In this document: one piece after another, positions 21,752 through 33,660 of the stretch
Layout of the letters: every line of letters begins with the position of its first letter
Numbering within the stretch: the stretch's first letter is position 1
Source of the DNA: Puccinellia tenuiflora
Taxonomy: Eukaryota > Streptophyta > Magnoliopsida > Poales > Poaceae
Direction: 5' to 3'
Assembly (NCBI GenBank): GCA_012064385.1
Contig: QRDG01001525.1
Coordinates: 1,612,001 to 1,676,000, forward strand
Length of the DNA: 64,000 nt
Program-made: the position numbers and the translations under genes
The notes under the pieces: model-generated
The model's input: only the letters and a program-made list of their open reading frames with translations
What the model was told of the DNA's origin: nothing
Databases searched by the model: none

Positions 21752-23040
21752 ATGGCGGCCACCACCATCCTTCTTCTCCTCCTCCTTGTTGCCAACGCCG
21801 CCACGGCCGTCGACCTCTCACTCTACCACAACGTGCGCCCCCCGTCCTCCTCCCTGCTCGAGTCCATCACTGCGCTTGCCCGCAATGATGACGCCCGCCT
21901 CCTATTCCTCTCCTCCAAGGCAGTTGGCCTCACCTCAGAACCCGTTGCCTCCACCCATACCCCTCACTTCTACGTCGTGCCCGCGGGGCTCGGCTCCCCG
22001 GCACAACCAATTCTTCTCGCCCTCGACACCAGCACCGACGCCACATGGGTGCACTGCTCCCCATGCGACACCTGCCCAACATCCACTAGCAGCCAGCTAT
22101 TCACCCCGGCTAACTCCACCTCGTACATGCTGCTCCCCTGCTCCAGCACCATGTGTTCTGCCCTCAAGGGCCAGCCATGCCCGGCGTCGAATGGCCCGTC
22201 CCACCCGCTTCCGCCCTGCATCTTCTCCATGCCCTTCGCTCACGCCTCCTTCAAGGCCTCGCTGGCCAGTGAACTATTGCATCTAGGCAAAGACACCATG
22301 CCCAACTACTTGTTCGGGTGCGTGGGCTCCGTGAAAGGGTCGATGTCCAACCTGCCGAGGTAGGGCCTCCTAGGACTTGGCCGAGGGCCCATGGCCCTGC
22401 TGTCCCAGGTCGGAAACCAGTACAACGGTGTCTTCTCCTACTGCCTGCCTAGCTACATGTCGTACTACTTCTCTGGGTCCCTCCGGCTCGGCGCCGCCGG
22501 CCAGCCCAGGGGGGCGCAGTACACGCCGCTTCTCGTTAACCCGCACCGCCCGTCACTGTACTACGTGAACGTGACTGGGCTTAGCGTGGGCCAATCCCCC
22601 GTGCAAGTTCCCCCTGGCTCCTTCGGGTTTGACCTAGAGACGGGGCCGGCACAATAGTGGACTCGGGGACCGTTATCACGCGGTGGACGGCGCCCGTGTA
22701 CGCGGCTCTGCGGGAGGAGTTCCGGCGCCATGTGGCGGCGCCGAGCGGGTACGCGTCGTTGGGAGCCTTTGACACATGCTTCAACACGGACGAAGTGGCG
22801 GCGGAGGACGCACCGACCGTGTCAGTGCACATGGACGGCGGCGTGAACCTGACGCTGACGATGGAGAATACACTGATCCATAGCAGCGCGATGCCACTAG
22901 CTTGCCTAGCCATGGCGGAGTCGCCGAAGAACGTCAATTCCGTGGTGAACATCATCGCCAACCTGCAGCAGCAGAATGTCAGGGTCGTCTTTGACGACGC
23001 CAACTCGCGCATTGGATTTGCGCCCGAGTCATGCAATTGA
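21752..23040 (+). pseudogene. nepenthesin-type aspartic protease, two disabling lesions
   Basis: An intronless frame begins with a signal peptide (MAATTILLLLLLVANAATA), then LGSPAQPILLALDTSTDATW, the first catalytic Asp loop (DTS instead of DTG). Next come the Cys-rich CSPCDTCP insert of plant nepenthesin-like enzymes, FGCVGS, LLGLGRGPMALLSQ, FSYCLPSY, VDSGTVITRW (second catalytic Asp), and the C-terminal FDDANSRIGFAPESCN. Two lesions were read directly: an in-frame TAG at 22361-22363 right after NLPR, where the family normally continues into GLLGLGRG; and a 1-nt loss in a G run near 22640 just before GTIVDSG, moving the frame. Everything else is well kept, so inactivation is recent or one lesion could be a sequence error. 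Secreted plant proteases of this group act in the apoplast, often in defence or development. Confidence 0.85.
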
Positions 23041-24051
23041 GATTAAAGATCGCGCGAGAAGAGCTTTGTGTGTTCGTGTTATATATGTTTAATCTCGACG
23101 CTACCGCACGTCTTAACGTGCCGCTTAATTTCCATTGTGTGCAAGACGTGGCATCAAAGAATGTCTCGGGGTGCGTCTCCTGTGTTCTAGGATTGTATTC
23201 AGTAGAAAGCGTTCCTCTCCCGATAAAAAAAGTACTACCTCCGATCGGAAATGGTTGTCGTGAAAACTATATTAAGCTTGTACAAATTTCTATACCGCTC
23301 ACGCCAATCTTTGCAGGTCGGAGGGAGTAAAAGAAAGTGAAAGGCGCGTGTGCTTCTGATGAGTGACGACTCCCAGTAGTATCACCTGGCCCAAAAGCCC
23401 ACCGGGTTAACCAACCATGAATTCCTCGGCACATTCCACCTACATGCCCGCGGTTGCCTCAATAAAAAAAACCTACATGCGCAGGAGAGCAAGGCTCTTC
23501 CGAAAATCATATTTGCCGCGTTTAGCGGCAAACCAGGTAGCGTATGCCTATCTCGACGCTCGGCCCATTTGAGTTTTGGAACGAGCGTTAGAAGCTGCGG
23601 TGTTTTCCTTTGGGTTTACTTCTTAATTTGAGTTCTGTTAGTGCACTGATTCATTTTCTGTTTCTTCCTCTGAATTTTGGTGCTTGTTGCTGCACCGTTT
23701 GGCTTCCTTTCACCCTTTCTTGTGTTTGAAAACACCATTACTAGTAATAGATAAATGAAATTAATGGTTTGAAATAAGAACTGCCAACCAAACTAAAGTA
23801 CTGTTAATATTACAACCAACCAAACCAATCTCAAGATGAGACAATACATCATTTATTTATAACATGCCCTCTAGCACGTATGGTTTGGCGCATAGTGTAT
23901 CTGGCCTTTAATATTTGCCCCCTGTTAATATTACAAACATGTTTGGGAATTGGCTAAAGGGTGTTAATAAAAAAATTAGTGGTGCAAATCAGAGTGGGTT
24001 TGTGCGCATTAATCTGGGTTATTTGGAACACGTGCAACAATTATATCTTCA
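23041..24051. other. spacer with Stowaway remnant
   Basis: 3' flank of the protease remnant and AT-rich spacer up to the Harbinger element. Apart from the Stowaway MITE at 23235-23327, no feature was seen. Confidence 0.45.
23235..23327. mobile_element. Stowaway MITE, 93 bp
   Basis: It is flanked by TA (23233-23234, 23328-23329). It starts ctacctccgatcgg and ends ggtcggagggag, matching the Stowaway ends of Triticeae (CTCCCTCCG...CGGAGGGAG). The interior is short and non-coding. Confidence 0.8.
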
Positions 24052-25719
24052 GAGCAACTCCAACAGTCGCTGGAAAACGCGGCGCGCTAAAAATAACCGC
24101 CGATTTACCGCGCGCGCGCCCGCTTTTGCACCTCCAGCAGGCGCGCGATAAATGAGCGCGCGGCAAAAAAATTCCGGCGCGCGTCAATTCGCCTCCGCGC
24201 ACGCCCCAAATTTGGTGCACGGCCGCCAGCGCGCGCTATCGCTCTCGCACGCGCGCGAACGCCCAACCGCCGCGGTGAAACTTCCCCGCGCCCGCGGGCG
24301 CGATTCCGCGCGCACTCCGGCGACCTTCCGACCATGGATCCGCCCTCCGCCCCACAGCAGTACTAGGTCCCAGGCACAGAGGGCGCCGGCGCGGGAGTTG
24401 CGGCGGCGACAAACCCTAACCCTACCTCTGCCGCCGCCGCCGCGAGCTCCAGCGCGCGCCAACACCTCTTCGTGTCGCCGCGCCCGACATCGACCGGCAC
24501 CGCCCCGCCTCCGCCGGCGGCCGCGCCGAAAGGAAGGGGCGCAGGCGTCAAGCGCCAGGCCGCGGCCGCGGCGGCTGGCGCCCCAAAGCCGGCCAAGAAG
24601 GTCGCTCACCGTCAGCGCGCCGTTCGCCCACCTGCGACAGCTCCCCGGCAGCCGCCACCACCGCCGCCGGCGTCTGCTCCGCAAATGAGCGCGCGCCAAC
24701 TGCTCGATGAATTGACAACAAGGTAAAAACCTCGTCTTTTCGTTGTGTTTATAAGATAGATGCATGTAAGATGGATTATAGTGTTGGCATATTAATATGT
24801 GGTCATTCAATTGCATTGTAATGTTGACGATGAGACATTCATGGCACAAATGAATATGGATGTTGGCTCATCTTTCGCCGCCGAGCATGGAAATGGAGGA
24901 GATGGCGAAGAAGAAGAAGAGTATGCGGTGGATGAGCATGGTGAAGGTTTGATTGAACAGCCGGTAGAGCCGATAGGTTGCTATGCCGAGCATGGTTGGC
25001 GGTTGCCATGGACCCGGTGGTTGGCACCGACCAATCAAGAGACACCTATTGGGCGAGGATGAAGGAGTACTTCGATGAACGCAACACAAGTGGCAATGAG
25101 CGCACCGATCGTTCTCTTCGGTCCCGGTGGTCGGTCATCACTACAAGAAATATGCTATCTAGTGACCCTCCATATTGGTCACTGAAAGGTCACTTAATTT
25201 CATTTGTGACCTTTTTGTGACCAAAAATAGTTGGTCAAAAGATGAGGGTCACTAATGAAATTAAGTGACCTTTTTTAGGAATTGGTCATAGCCGTCTATG
25301 ACAAAAAAAAGGTCACAGATTTTGTGACCAAATAATTTGGTCACTAGCTGACTGATCAGACCACGTCAGATCCAACGTGGCAGAGTTGACGTGGCGATAT
25401 AGTGACCAATTGAAATGGTCGTAGATCAGATTCAGCCCGGTCCAGTTTGGCACCTTAAATGGACTGAGCCCAAGAATTCGGCCCATTCACCTGTTTTTTT
25501 CTGTTAATTCTGGTCGGCTAAGTGGGCCAAATCCAATAATTTGGGCTTTTATTTTCTGGGCCCTGGGCTTTCAGAGTTCATATCTTTTACAGTCCATTTT
25601 TTTGCCCTTGGCCATTTTACAGTCCAATTATTATTTGGCCTTCAGCCTTTTAACAGTCATTTGTTTTGAAAATTTGAATTCATATTCAAATTCGAATTCA
25701 TGACGTGCACAAAGAATAG

Positions 25720-25980
25720 AAATACTTATCATCTCAGATTATCAGGTTCAATCAAAGTGCATTTCACAGGTTCAACACATCTCATATTCTCAGGTTCAAC
25801 ACAGGTTCAACACATCTCATATTCTCAGGATCAACCAAAATGCATTTCGCAGGAGGTTCAAAGCAATTCTACCAAAATGCTACCTGTAATGACAATGCTA
25901 CAAGAACCCAGGATCAAACACAGGAGGTTCAGAGCAATTCTACACATCTCAGGATCAACCAAAACAACCAGGTGAAGCTA
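25720..25980 (+). repeat. short tandem repeats inside the CACTA-like element
   Basis: The phrases aggttcaacacatctcatat and caggatcaaccaaa recur several times, with aggaggttca and gcaattctac also repeated. It is a decayed minisatellite of variable period in the subterminal part of the element. Confidence 0.65.
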
Positions 25981-27109
25981 GTTCCCAGTAGCTCTAGCAC
26001 CCATGAGTGGGCGAACTTCTCATCATGTTCTTGCGTATTTTGGCGCAGAAGTTCTTAGTCCTTGTCACGCGCCACCTAGGCAGCCGCTTCATAGTCTGCG
26101 AGAACAACCAAGCAAGGTGGGGCTAAAACAAATAAACTAAAGTCATACCAACATTTTCACTTAAGTTACATAATTTGACGTGCGTTTTTTAGCTATAGTA
26201 CTGCAGTACCCAATTTTTTATGACAAAAACAACATACAACTGAACATTAGCACAAGTCACTGTTTAAGCATCAAACAAATTTACATGCAAGCATGGCTAG
26301 AGTTCACAAAAACGATCAAATTCCAAAACTTAGAAAGCTGAAATCAACTCGTGACTGTAGCAAGAGTGATCCGAGCACAACATCACAATTCTGCATTTCT
26401 AACCGCTACTTACAACATTTAATGTTGGCAAGAACATCATGTAGTGATTCAATGGCATGCAATCAGAAAATATGCGACCATAGAATATCCCATGATCTGC
26501 TTTCACAAAATAAGATCTACGATATTACATAACTAACCTTGGCAGATCCATTCGCTTAGTGCTGAAGACGAGACCAAATAATCAACAATACAAATGTGCC
26601 CCTGCACCAACCAGGAGCATTAAACTGAGATTGTAACATGGAAGCTAGAATTGGCAATTTGGTCCAACAATGTAATATAGAAGCCCATATGTAATAGATA
26701 AACTATAGGCCTACAATGGCTCAAAGTGGCAGTAGCTCAAAAGCAAGCATTATTCAAAGACAAACCACATCATAGGGAATATATTTATGAAAACAGGAGT
26801 TGTGAGGGAGAAAAGGGCAATTTGAGGGTATGAAAACAGTTGAAATATTATACTTGTTAAGATCCCATGCTTGCAACTAGTTTCAGCTGGCCTTTTAAAC
26901 TTAATAATAATGGTTTCAACACAAACAGGACTCACGTGATCTTAACTAAGAAATGTGTAGTCGATTACTATTATAAAGGCTACTACCATACCCGCATGAT
27001 GAGCCCATTTGCCCCTCCGTCTCCACCGTGGTCCGTTCGATAGTTTGACAAGAGTCAAACAGTAGCTTTTTTCCCCTCCGCGATTCACCACAGCCGTCGG
27101 ATTGGTAAT

Positions 27110-28500
27110 TTTTTTTTTCACTTTGGCTCAGACGAAGAAGGTCGATGACATGTGGGGCTCGATGCCCAACGGCTCCACAACTCAGCGGGCGAAACAGCCT
27201 CGTCGGCGTCTCACTTCTTTCCCCCATACCCGCAGCAAAACAAAACCAGTGCCCGGGGTGAAACCCTAGCCAATCTCCGTTCGTCACTCCTCCCCCAATC
27301 TCTTCTCTCTCAGCCGCCTCTCTAACGTCCATCCGCCGCCGCCTCCTCTTCCTTCTCTCTCCCGCCCCCGCCCTGCGCCTTCACCACCGCACGGTGGCGG
27401 GTGGCAGGAGGCGCTGCAGGAGCACACGTGCCGGAGGTGCCTGGCGGCGTGTACGGTGAGCGGTGGCGGACGGAGACGAAAGATTGCGGCCACGATGCCG
27501 GGACCTGGGGCTCGTGATCTTCTCTGGCCGGCGGGGCTTCATGGCGTAGGATTTGGCTGGTGGTGTGGTCGCTCAGCTTGGGCGAGTCCTGAGTCCCGAG
27601 ATCTTCTCCGGCTGGCAGGGCTTCATGACGGAGGATTTGTCCGGTGGGGTGGTCTTGCTGATGGCGGAGCGTGAGGAGGAGGGTGGAGAGCAGGAGGTCA
27701 TCGCCATGTGCAGCGCCTGGAGGGGTCCGGCACGGCGCTGCCGTTGCCATGGTTTCCTTGCAGGCTCCGCCTTGTCGAACTCTGTTCTGCAGCAGCCATG
27801 GACAAGGACCATTGCTGGTTTGACAGGTATGCCATGTGCTCCATCTTTTCTTTCCCAGCTAGATTCTTCATCTGATTCCTCCCTCTCTAATTTAATTTTG
27901 ATTTTGCATCTAGGGTTTGTTAAAATGACCGCTTACTCTGCACTAATTCTGTGACCTTTGAAATCGTTAGCATTTTTTGGTCACGGTAGATCTGGGCCAT
28001 GTTTCTTCCAGGTATCTCTCTGTATCTTTCTCTCTCTGAGTGGATCCCCTTTTCTTGTGGCATAGGGAAGAAAGATTACGACAGTGTTGCGAACTGACGG
28101 CAGCGGAGGTTCAGGAGGAGCTCGAGCACGTCCTCCTCTGCCACTCCCTTCTCTTAGTCAGCACGTCTCCGATTCAACAGGCTCTAGGCCAGGAACTATC
28201 TTAAGCTTTTCCGTTTTTCCTCCATTCACGGACCTCAAGAACTAGCTGTTAATGGTCTCCATGGAGGCTGCAGCAATTCTTCAAGAAGAACTACCAAAGT
28301 TCATTGTCAAGCCAAGAAGGTAACTCATCTCTCATCCAGGAAATTTTAAAGGAAAGTGTGCAACTACAGATCTATAGTTATTATGATTCAACTTTTAGAC
28401 TTTTGTAGTTGTTGATTGTGCTAAATATTCTCTATTTCACTTCTTACTTGAATCTGTTCAGGGTTGGAAGTGGAAGATTGGGCAAAAATCTTGCTCTTTG
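27110..28500 (+). other. captured promoter, leader and exon-like segment (gene not recognised)
   Basis: It contains aaaccctagccaatctccgt, a telo-box/leader motif common in plant promoters, then a GC-rich leader and a purine/pyrimidine-rich coding-like stretch. Candidate exons end at caagccaagaagg|taactc (28320) and gcatgtgaag|gtttg (28510), each with a plausible donor. The short peptides they would encode match no family I recognise. The segment looks like the 5' part of a captured host gene. Confidence 0.4.
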
Positions 28501-29032
28501 TGCATGTGAAGGTTTGATTCTCTATTGCTACTTATTACAGGTTTCGTTTTTCTTGTTTGGTTCTAGATATCTGCTCATTTTTGCATAATTCATAGTTTCT
28601 GGTCTTGGGATCCATGAAGCTACATATATTGGAGTTCTTCTGAAGCATTGCTTTTTAGAGCAAAGATGACATTTGAAATCATCTAGACATGGAGTTCTTC
28701 TGAAGAATTGGCTGCTTGATCATATTTGTAAGACCTTGTTTCTGTATAATAAGATGGATCATATAGCATTCTAGATTATGTGTTGTTTTTTCGAGAAGGG
28801 GAAAAAGTCATTTTGTTTATTCAAAGAAATATGCATTTCATCATACATGCCTCCAAAATTATTCACGACCTGATATTCACCATCTGGAAGGTATGAGCAT
28901 CTTCCATTTCTGTTAGCTGCAAAAGAAAAATGCATGTTAAGCTTCCATCATGCTCCTGCTTGCTGTCAGAGAAATCATTGGTTCTCCTATTTCAGAATAT
29001 CTTCAAGCAGAAATCTTCAAGGGAGTGAAAAG

Positions 29033-29115
29033 ATACGTCTGTTCCCAAATATAAGACGTTTTTGTTGGCCAAGATGACCTACCAAAATTTCTTATATATT
29101 TGAACGAATGTAGTA
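29033..29115. mobile_element. degenerate Stowaway MITE
   Basis: It starts cgtctgttcccaaatataag and ends cttatatatttgaacgaatg, which are imperfect inverse copies of the Stowaway end ctccgttcccaaatataag. Flanking TA/TA is present. It lies just before the first copy of the internal Helitron duplication. Confidence 0.55.
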
Positions 29116-29605
29116 TAGTAATGCGCACAAAAGAGCAATGTCTTAGCTTTTCTGGCTGCCATCTTCAGTTAGTTCGTGTCGGTATATTAGGCTAAAGCAG
29201 CACACATGGTTGGTTGAGTATACTAAAGGCTCACTTTGTATTGTTTCTTCTATAGTAATAATGATTTGAAGATGGAAGTTAGCGGCATAGTTCAGATAGT
29301 TGATAGTATTGCAAGAATTGCTCTTCACTTTATGAGAGACAAATCCTCTGTCCTGCAATCCTACTTACCACATTTTTTTCTATTTTCCATTGCTATACAT
29401 CCATTGGTTTATAGCAGATATTTTGCATTTGCCTAATAACCATATCCTCACTTCTTTGGCAGATGCATGGTTGTGGTGCTAAACAATTATTTTATGTGCT
29501 CTGTTATCAGGATATCTCCCCCTTGTTTTTTCAGCTTTCAAAGAAGGTTGTCGATCCTGGTGGTCGTTTATTCGTCTGCTTAAAGGTTCCCTTGCTGGGT
29601 TGTTT
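29111..29605 (+). repeat. internal Helitron duplication, copy 1 (about 495 bp)
   Basis: This is almost identical to 30611-31107, exactly 1,500 bp downstream at its left edge. Both copies include the frame MEVSGIVQIVDSIARIALHF and, after a tttggcag acceptor, MHGCGAKQLFYVLCYQ and QLSKKVVDPGGRLF. Only a handful of substitutions and single-base length changes separate them. The encoded peptides resemble exons of an unidentified host gene. Confidence 0.85.
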
Positions 29606-30610
29606 GCGTTCTTTTAGTTCTTATTGACGCTTCTCTTTTCTTATAAAGTGAATCCTTTATATGGTGGTCGTCATTTCTTTTCAATAGAATTAATTGCTTG
29701 CCAATACAATTTTGCTTATCTGGTCATGGGGGAAACTGTTTTCTGGTCTACTGCAGAAATCATTAGGATATATTTCTGTTGTTGCAGAACTTAGGTTATA
29801 TTGCTCATAGTCATAGCTTTGGTTCAGTTGTAGCTTCAATTCTTTGCATCCGTGAGTAGGTGTTTTTTCGTCCAGTGAAGGTTATATCTCTCATAGTTGA
29901 TTACCTACTATATAGGATCACCTACCGGTGTTTGTCTGCCACTCTCACTATGGATATGTTTGAATGGAAAGAGATTCGTATATTGACTTGCTGCGGCAGC
30001 AAGAGTTCTTGTTGGTGTTCTGCTCTAGGTTGTGCATAGGTGGCTCATGCATTGTTTCTTTGTACAGACAGTATGGACGTTTTGTTTTGAATATACCCTC
30101 ATTAAGCAAATATAAGTAACTTTATATTTATGAGAAATAGTGGAAACGGATGGTCATTGCCTTTGTTGGAACATTGGCTAAGATGGCTAAAGGTTATTTT
30201 GTAGGCATCAACTCTTTTAGTTATGGATCAATTTCCTGTGGTAAATAATCCACGCTTATTATCTTTCCTGAGCAGTTGTTTGTACCTTTCCATTCAATTG
30301 GGTTGCACCTGAATTTTATCTTCTATAGTGTCCAACCTGATGGTGTCGATTATGGATGGGATCGGCCAAGAAGTAACATCAAGTGAGCAAAGTGGATATA
30401 TTTATGCTTGAAGAAATTAAGCCGCAGGAAAAGAAACTGGTGACTAGGTAATGCATACTGCTCTGAACTTATCAAACATGGAGCTGCAGAGTTGTAACCT
30501 ACCTGTAACAAAGCTACAATTTTGTGCATTAAGACAGTACTACTAATTAAGTGGTGAAGTTTTATTAATAGATTTAGGACACTTCCAAAATGCGTGGCAC
30601 ACACTAGAAA

Positions 30611-31107
30611 TAGTACAGTAATGCGCACAAAAGAGCAATGTCTTAGCTTTTCTGGCTGCCATCTTCAGTTAGTTCGTGTCGGTATATTAGGCTAAAGCAG
30701 CACACATGGTTGGTTGAGTATACTAAAGGCTCACTTTGTATTGTTTCTTCTATAGTAATAATGATTTGAAGATGGAAGTTAGCGGCATAGTTCAGATAGT
30801 TGATAGTATTGCCAGAATTGCTCTTCACTTTATGAGAGACCAATCCTCTGTCCTGCAATCCTACTTACCACATTTTTTTTCTATTTTTCCATTGCTATAC
30901 ATCCATTTGTTTATAGCAGATATTTTGCATTTGCCTAATAACCATATCCTCACTTCTTTGGCAGATGCATGGTTGTGGTGCTAAACAATTATTTTATGTG
31001 CTCTGTTATCAGGATATCTCCCCCTTGTTTTTTCAGCTTTCAAAGAAGGTTGTCGATCCTGGTGGTCGTTTGTTCATCTGCTTAAAGGTTCCCTTGCTGG
31101 GTTGTTT
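30611..31107 (+). repeat. internal Helitron duplication, copy 2 (about 497 bp)
   Basis: Second copy of 29111-29605. After aaaggttcccttgctgggtt the two sequences diverge abruptly: copy 1 continues tgcgttctt, copy 2 tatctggtat. This marks a clean duplication edge. Confidence 0.85.
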
Positions 31108-31552
31108 TTATCTGGTATGCGTGCAGTTCCCATGGCACCCTTTGTTCGTGCTTCAGTTTCTTAATATGCTACTGCGTTTATGCATTACACTATTTGTATG
31201 TGTTAGGTATTAGAAAAGTGAAATTCATAACAAATTCATTAAATATGTTCACCCTGATTTAGAAATAGAACTTATCCATAGGTTTAGTATGTTCGATGTT
31301 TTTTCTCAAATCCTTTTTTGGTTCGCTGCCATGTGTTCTGGAAGAGCCTGAAATTTGCTTTATATTCATACGTGTGTTCTGGAAATGCCTGAAATTAGCT
31401 CTATATTTGCTAAACTGGAAATTAAGCCTGGTAATATGCTTCTCAGATAAGAATGGTCATATGTAGTTGCCGTATTTTGTCTTGTGTAGGCCAGTTGCTT
31501 GCTGGCAAATGTTCTGATGATGTAACACTTGAAATGGGTTTTGGTATCGCAG

Positions 31553-31771
31553 ATAATCGACTTTGAGAGTTGGAGTGTTCTTGGCGCCAAACTGTGTTGC
31601 AACTCCAGTGGTGTTGTCAATGACGGGACTCTGAACGGTGCCGTGGATGTCCAGGCCAACACTTTTACCTTCGGGCTGATCCTGCTGCAGCTGATGAGCG
31701 GCATAGCCTCACTCTCCAAAGATACTAGGATTTTCCCAATAAATGAGCTTTGTGAGAGGTGCTGCAATGAG
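31553..31771 (+). pseudogene. captured exon of an LRR receptor-like kinase (C-lobe)
   Basis: After the acceptor GGTATCGCAG the frame reads IIDFESWSVLGAKL, a short variable part, then DVQANTFTFGLILLQLMSG and IFPINELCE, and ends at ATGAG|GTAG. The DFES-W and DVQxNxFxFGxxLLxxxSG pattern matches kinase subdomains VII to IX of the atypical LRR receptor kinases related to MALE DISCOVERER 2. The usual DFG is DFE in that group. No N-lobe or LRR sequence is nearby, so only one exon was captured. Confidence 0.65.
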
Positions 31772-32412
31772 GTAGTTTGTATATGGCACAATCTGTGGGA
31801 ACTCTCTCCTTGTTTGCTTTATTCTTGGTCTGCTCTTCTTGTTTTGGCTCCTATTTATTTATGCTAATTATTTTGCCTATTTTCGTTGTACCCAGGTGCC
31901 TATGAGAGCTACATAGCTAGAATTCACATCAGCCTGATAGTTATTCCTCAACCAAGGTAATTAACTTTCACCTTTTACATATCATGGAAATATGTGGTCA
32001 TTGCTTTCCATTACTGAAGCGAGGGACTGTAAATGTATTTGTTGTGCTTCCCATTTAGCTTCTGCACACATTTAATTAGTATTTTTATGGGCTACATGTT
32101 TTTAGCCAATTGGATTTGTATTTGGATTTAGCCAATTGGATTTGGCCCGCTTGAGACAACGCTAATTTGCTCGCACATTTTTTATTTACTTGGTGTATGT
32201 CAAGTGATACAAATGTATTTCCATTGTTTCTTCTCGCTTTCCATGTGCTAATTTTGTACAATCAATCGATCTTCTATAGTACTGAGTGGCCTTTTCAGTG
32301 GGTCCTCTGTAATTCATGGTTAAATATTCCCTACCTCCTAATCGGAGGTTATTCTTGTTTACATATAAAATAGGAGCTCAATGTTGTCTAGGTTGTCATT
32401 GATCATGAATTA

Positions 32413-32470
32413 CTACTACTCCCTCTGTTTCATAATATAAGATGTTTTTGCATTTGAATTCAAGATGGTC
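32413..32470 (+). mobile_element. left end of a Stowaway-like MITE
   Basis: The sequence ctccctctgtttcataatat, then aagatgtttttgc, matches the left terminus of a Stowaway MITE. The matching right terminus is not visible in the next 200 bp, so this is a fragment. Confidence 0.5.
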
Positions 32471-32883
32471 ACTAAGGTCATGTAATTATAGATTACTGCT
32501 TTAGGGAGGTGCAAAATGGTACCATCTTCACTTTTTATGCTAGCAATGTGTGGTAGAACAAAGACATAATTTAGTACCAACAAACTTCGGATTAGTTAGA
32601 ATAGATTTAGCCGGGATCATTATGTGCCAAAGAAGAATATGACTGATATGTCGGAAGATTTTCATTGAGCTTTGCCTCCAATGTCCTTACGAATGAACTA
32701 TCTTGCGACTAATGCATATTATGGTTAACAGTCCATACAATTGTTCATGAAATAGAATAATAGCATTCTAGGGAAATGTCCTGCAAATTTCTCGACCTAC
32801 AACTAACATACCTAGGCTACCAATACGACGGATACAAATGATATACAAGTCCTAACTAATCAAGTTGCCCAAATAATAAAGTG

Positions 32884-33117
32884 TCAATCTTTTACCCTTG
32901 GGACCAATGTTTCGCTGAAAACATTCTTCATGTCAGCGTGAGTTTTCCACTTCCTGGTCTTCAGAGCCTTTGATTCACTGACCAGCGTGTCATGTCTTTT
33001 TTGGCTTTTAGTGTTGATTGCAGCGAGCTCTTCCGCAATATTAACCCTGATTTTCCTGAGCACATCAACAGTATCATGGCGAAGATCTTCTATTTTCCGA
33101 GCATCGCCCTGCATCAT
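32884..33117 (-). pseudogene. coiled-coil gene fragment inside the Helitron, family unknown
   Basis: A minus-strand frame of 77 codons starts MMQGDARKIEDLRHDTVDVL and has heptad-like spacing and many Lys/Glu, unlike the AT-rich noise around it. It carries no start or end context of its own, and I cannot name its family. It is most simply another captured exon, in opposite orientation to the receptor-kinase piece. Confidence 0.4.
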
Positions 33118-33350
33118 GTGTGCCTAGGAGCCTGCGATGATGGAACATCTGCTAATTACGTGCCCTTCTCGAAGCAGGTTTGGCATGAAACATTCTCCTA
33201 GCATTGGATGATTACATGCAGACACTCTCCTAGCTTTGGATTACATGCAGACGACCTAACAGTAACACCTCCCTCGACACCCGGTAGATCACCACCAAGC
33301 AGCCTACACCCAAGCCCATGTTCAAGGGCCCTGCCTCCGCGACGCCGTTG

Positions 33351-33660
33351 ACATGACTGGATGATTTGGAAGCAACACAACATTTGTGTGTTCGATGGAG
33401 TTTCGACCCTCTGCCCCACCTGGCTGTGAAAATTTGAGAAGAGGCGCTATGGGAAAGTTGCTGCCAACAACCATGAAACAAGTTGCTCCGTCAATGGGAT
33501 TACCGTCATCTCCGATGATGAAATTAGGGGGTGTGAGTACTTTGGTTAAGTACTTAGTTTCAGACTATTTTGTTCGCCAGTCAGCTTATGTTTCTATGAA
33601 TGTATGTAGAACTATGTTCTGTTATGAACTTTAAGTGTATAATCAATGTGTTATTAGTAC
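33351..33660 (+). mobile_element. LINE ORF2 C-terminal fragment with 3' UTR
   Basis: The frame WMIWKQHNICVFDGVST matches the end of plant LINE reverse transcriptases (WxxWKxRNxxVFxG, after the zf-RVT region). The following DEIRGCEYFG and AT-rich tail to about 33660 look like the normal C-terminus and 3' UTR, with in-frame stops. It is a dead fragment. Confidence 0.5.

Noticed and set aside
24152..24849. Open frames of 178 and 221 codons
   Set aside because: Arg/Ala-rich shadows of the GC-rich TIR region and ORF1 leader of the Harbinger element.
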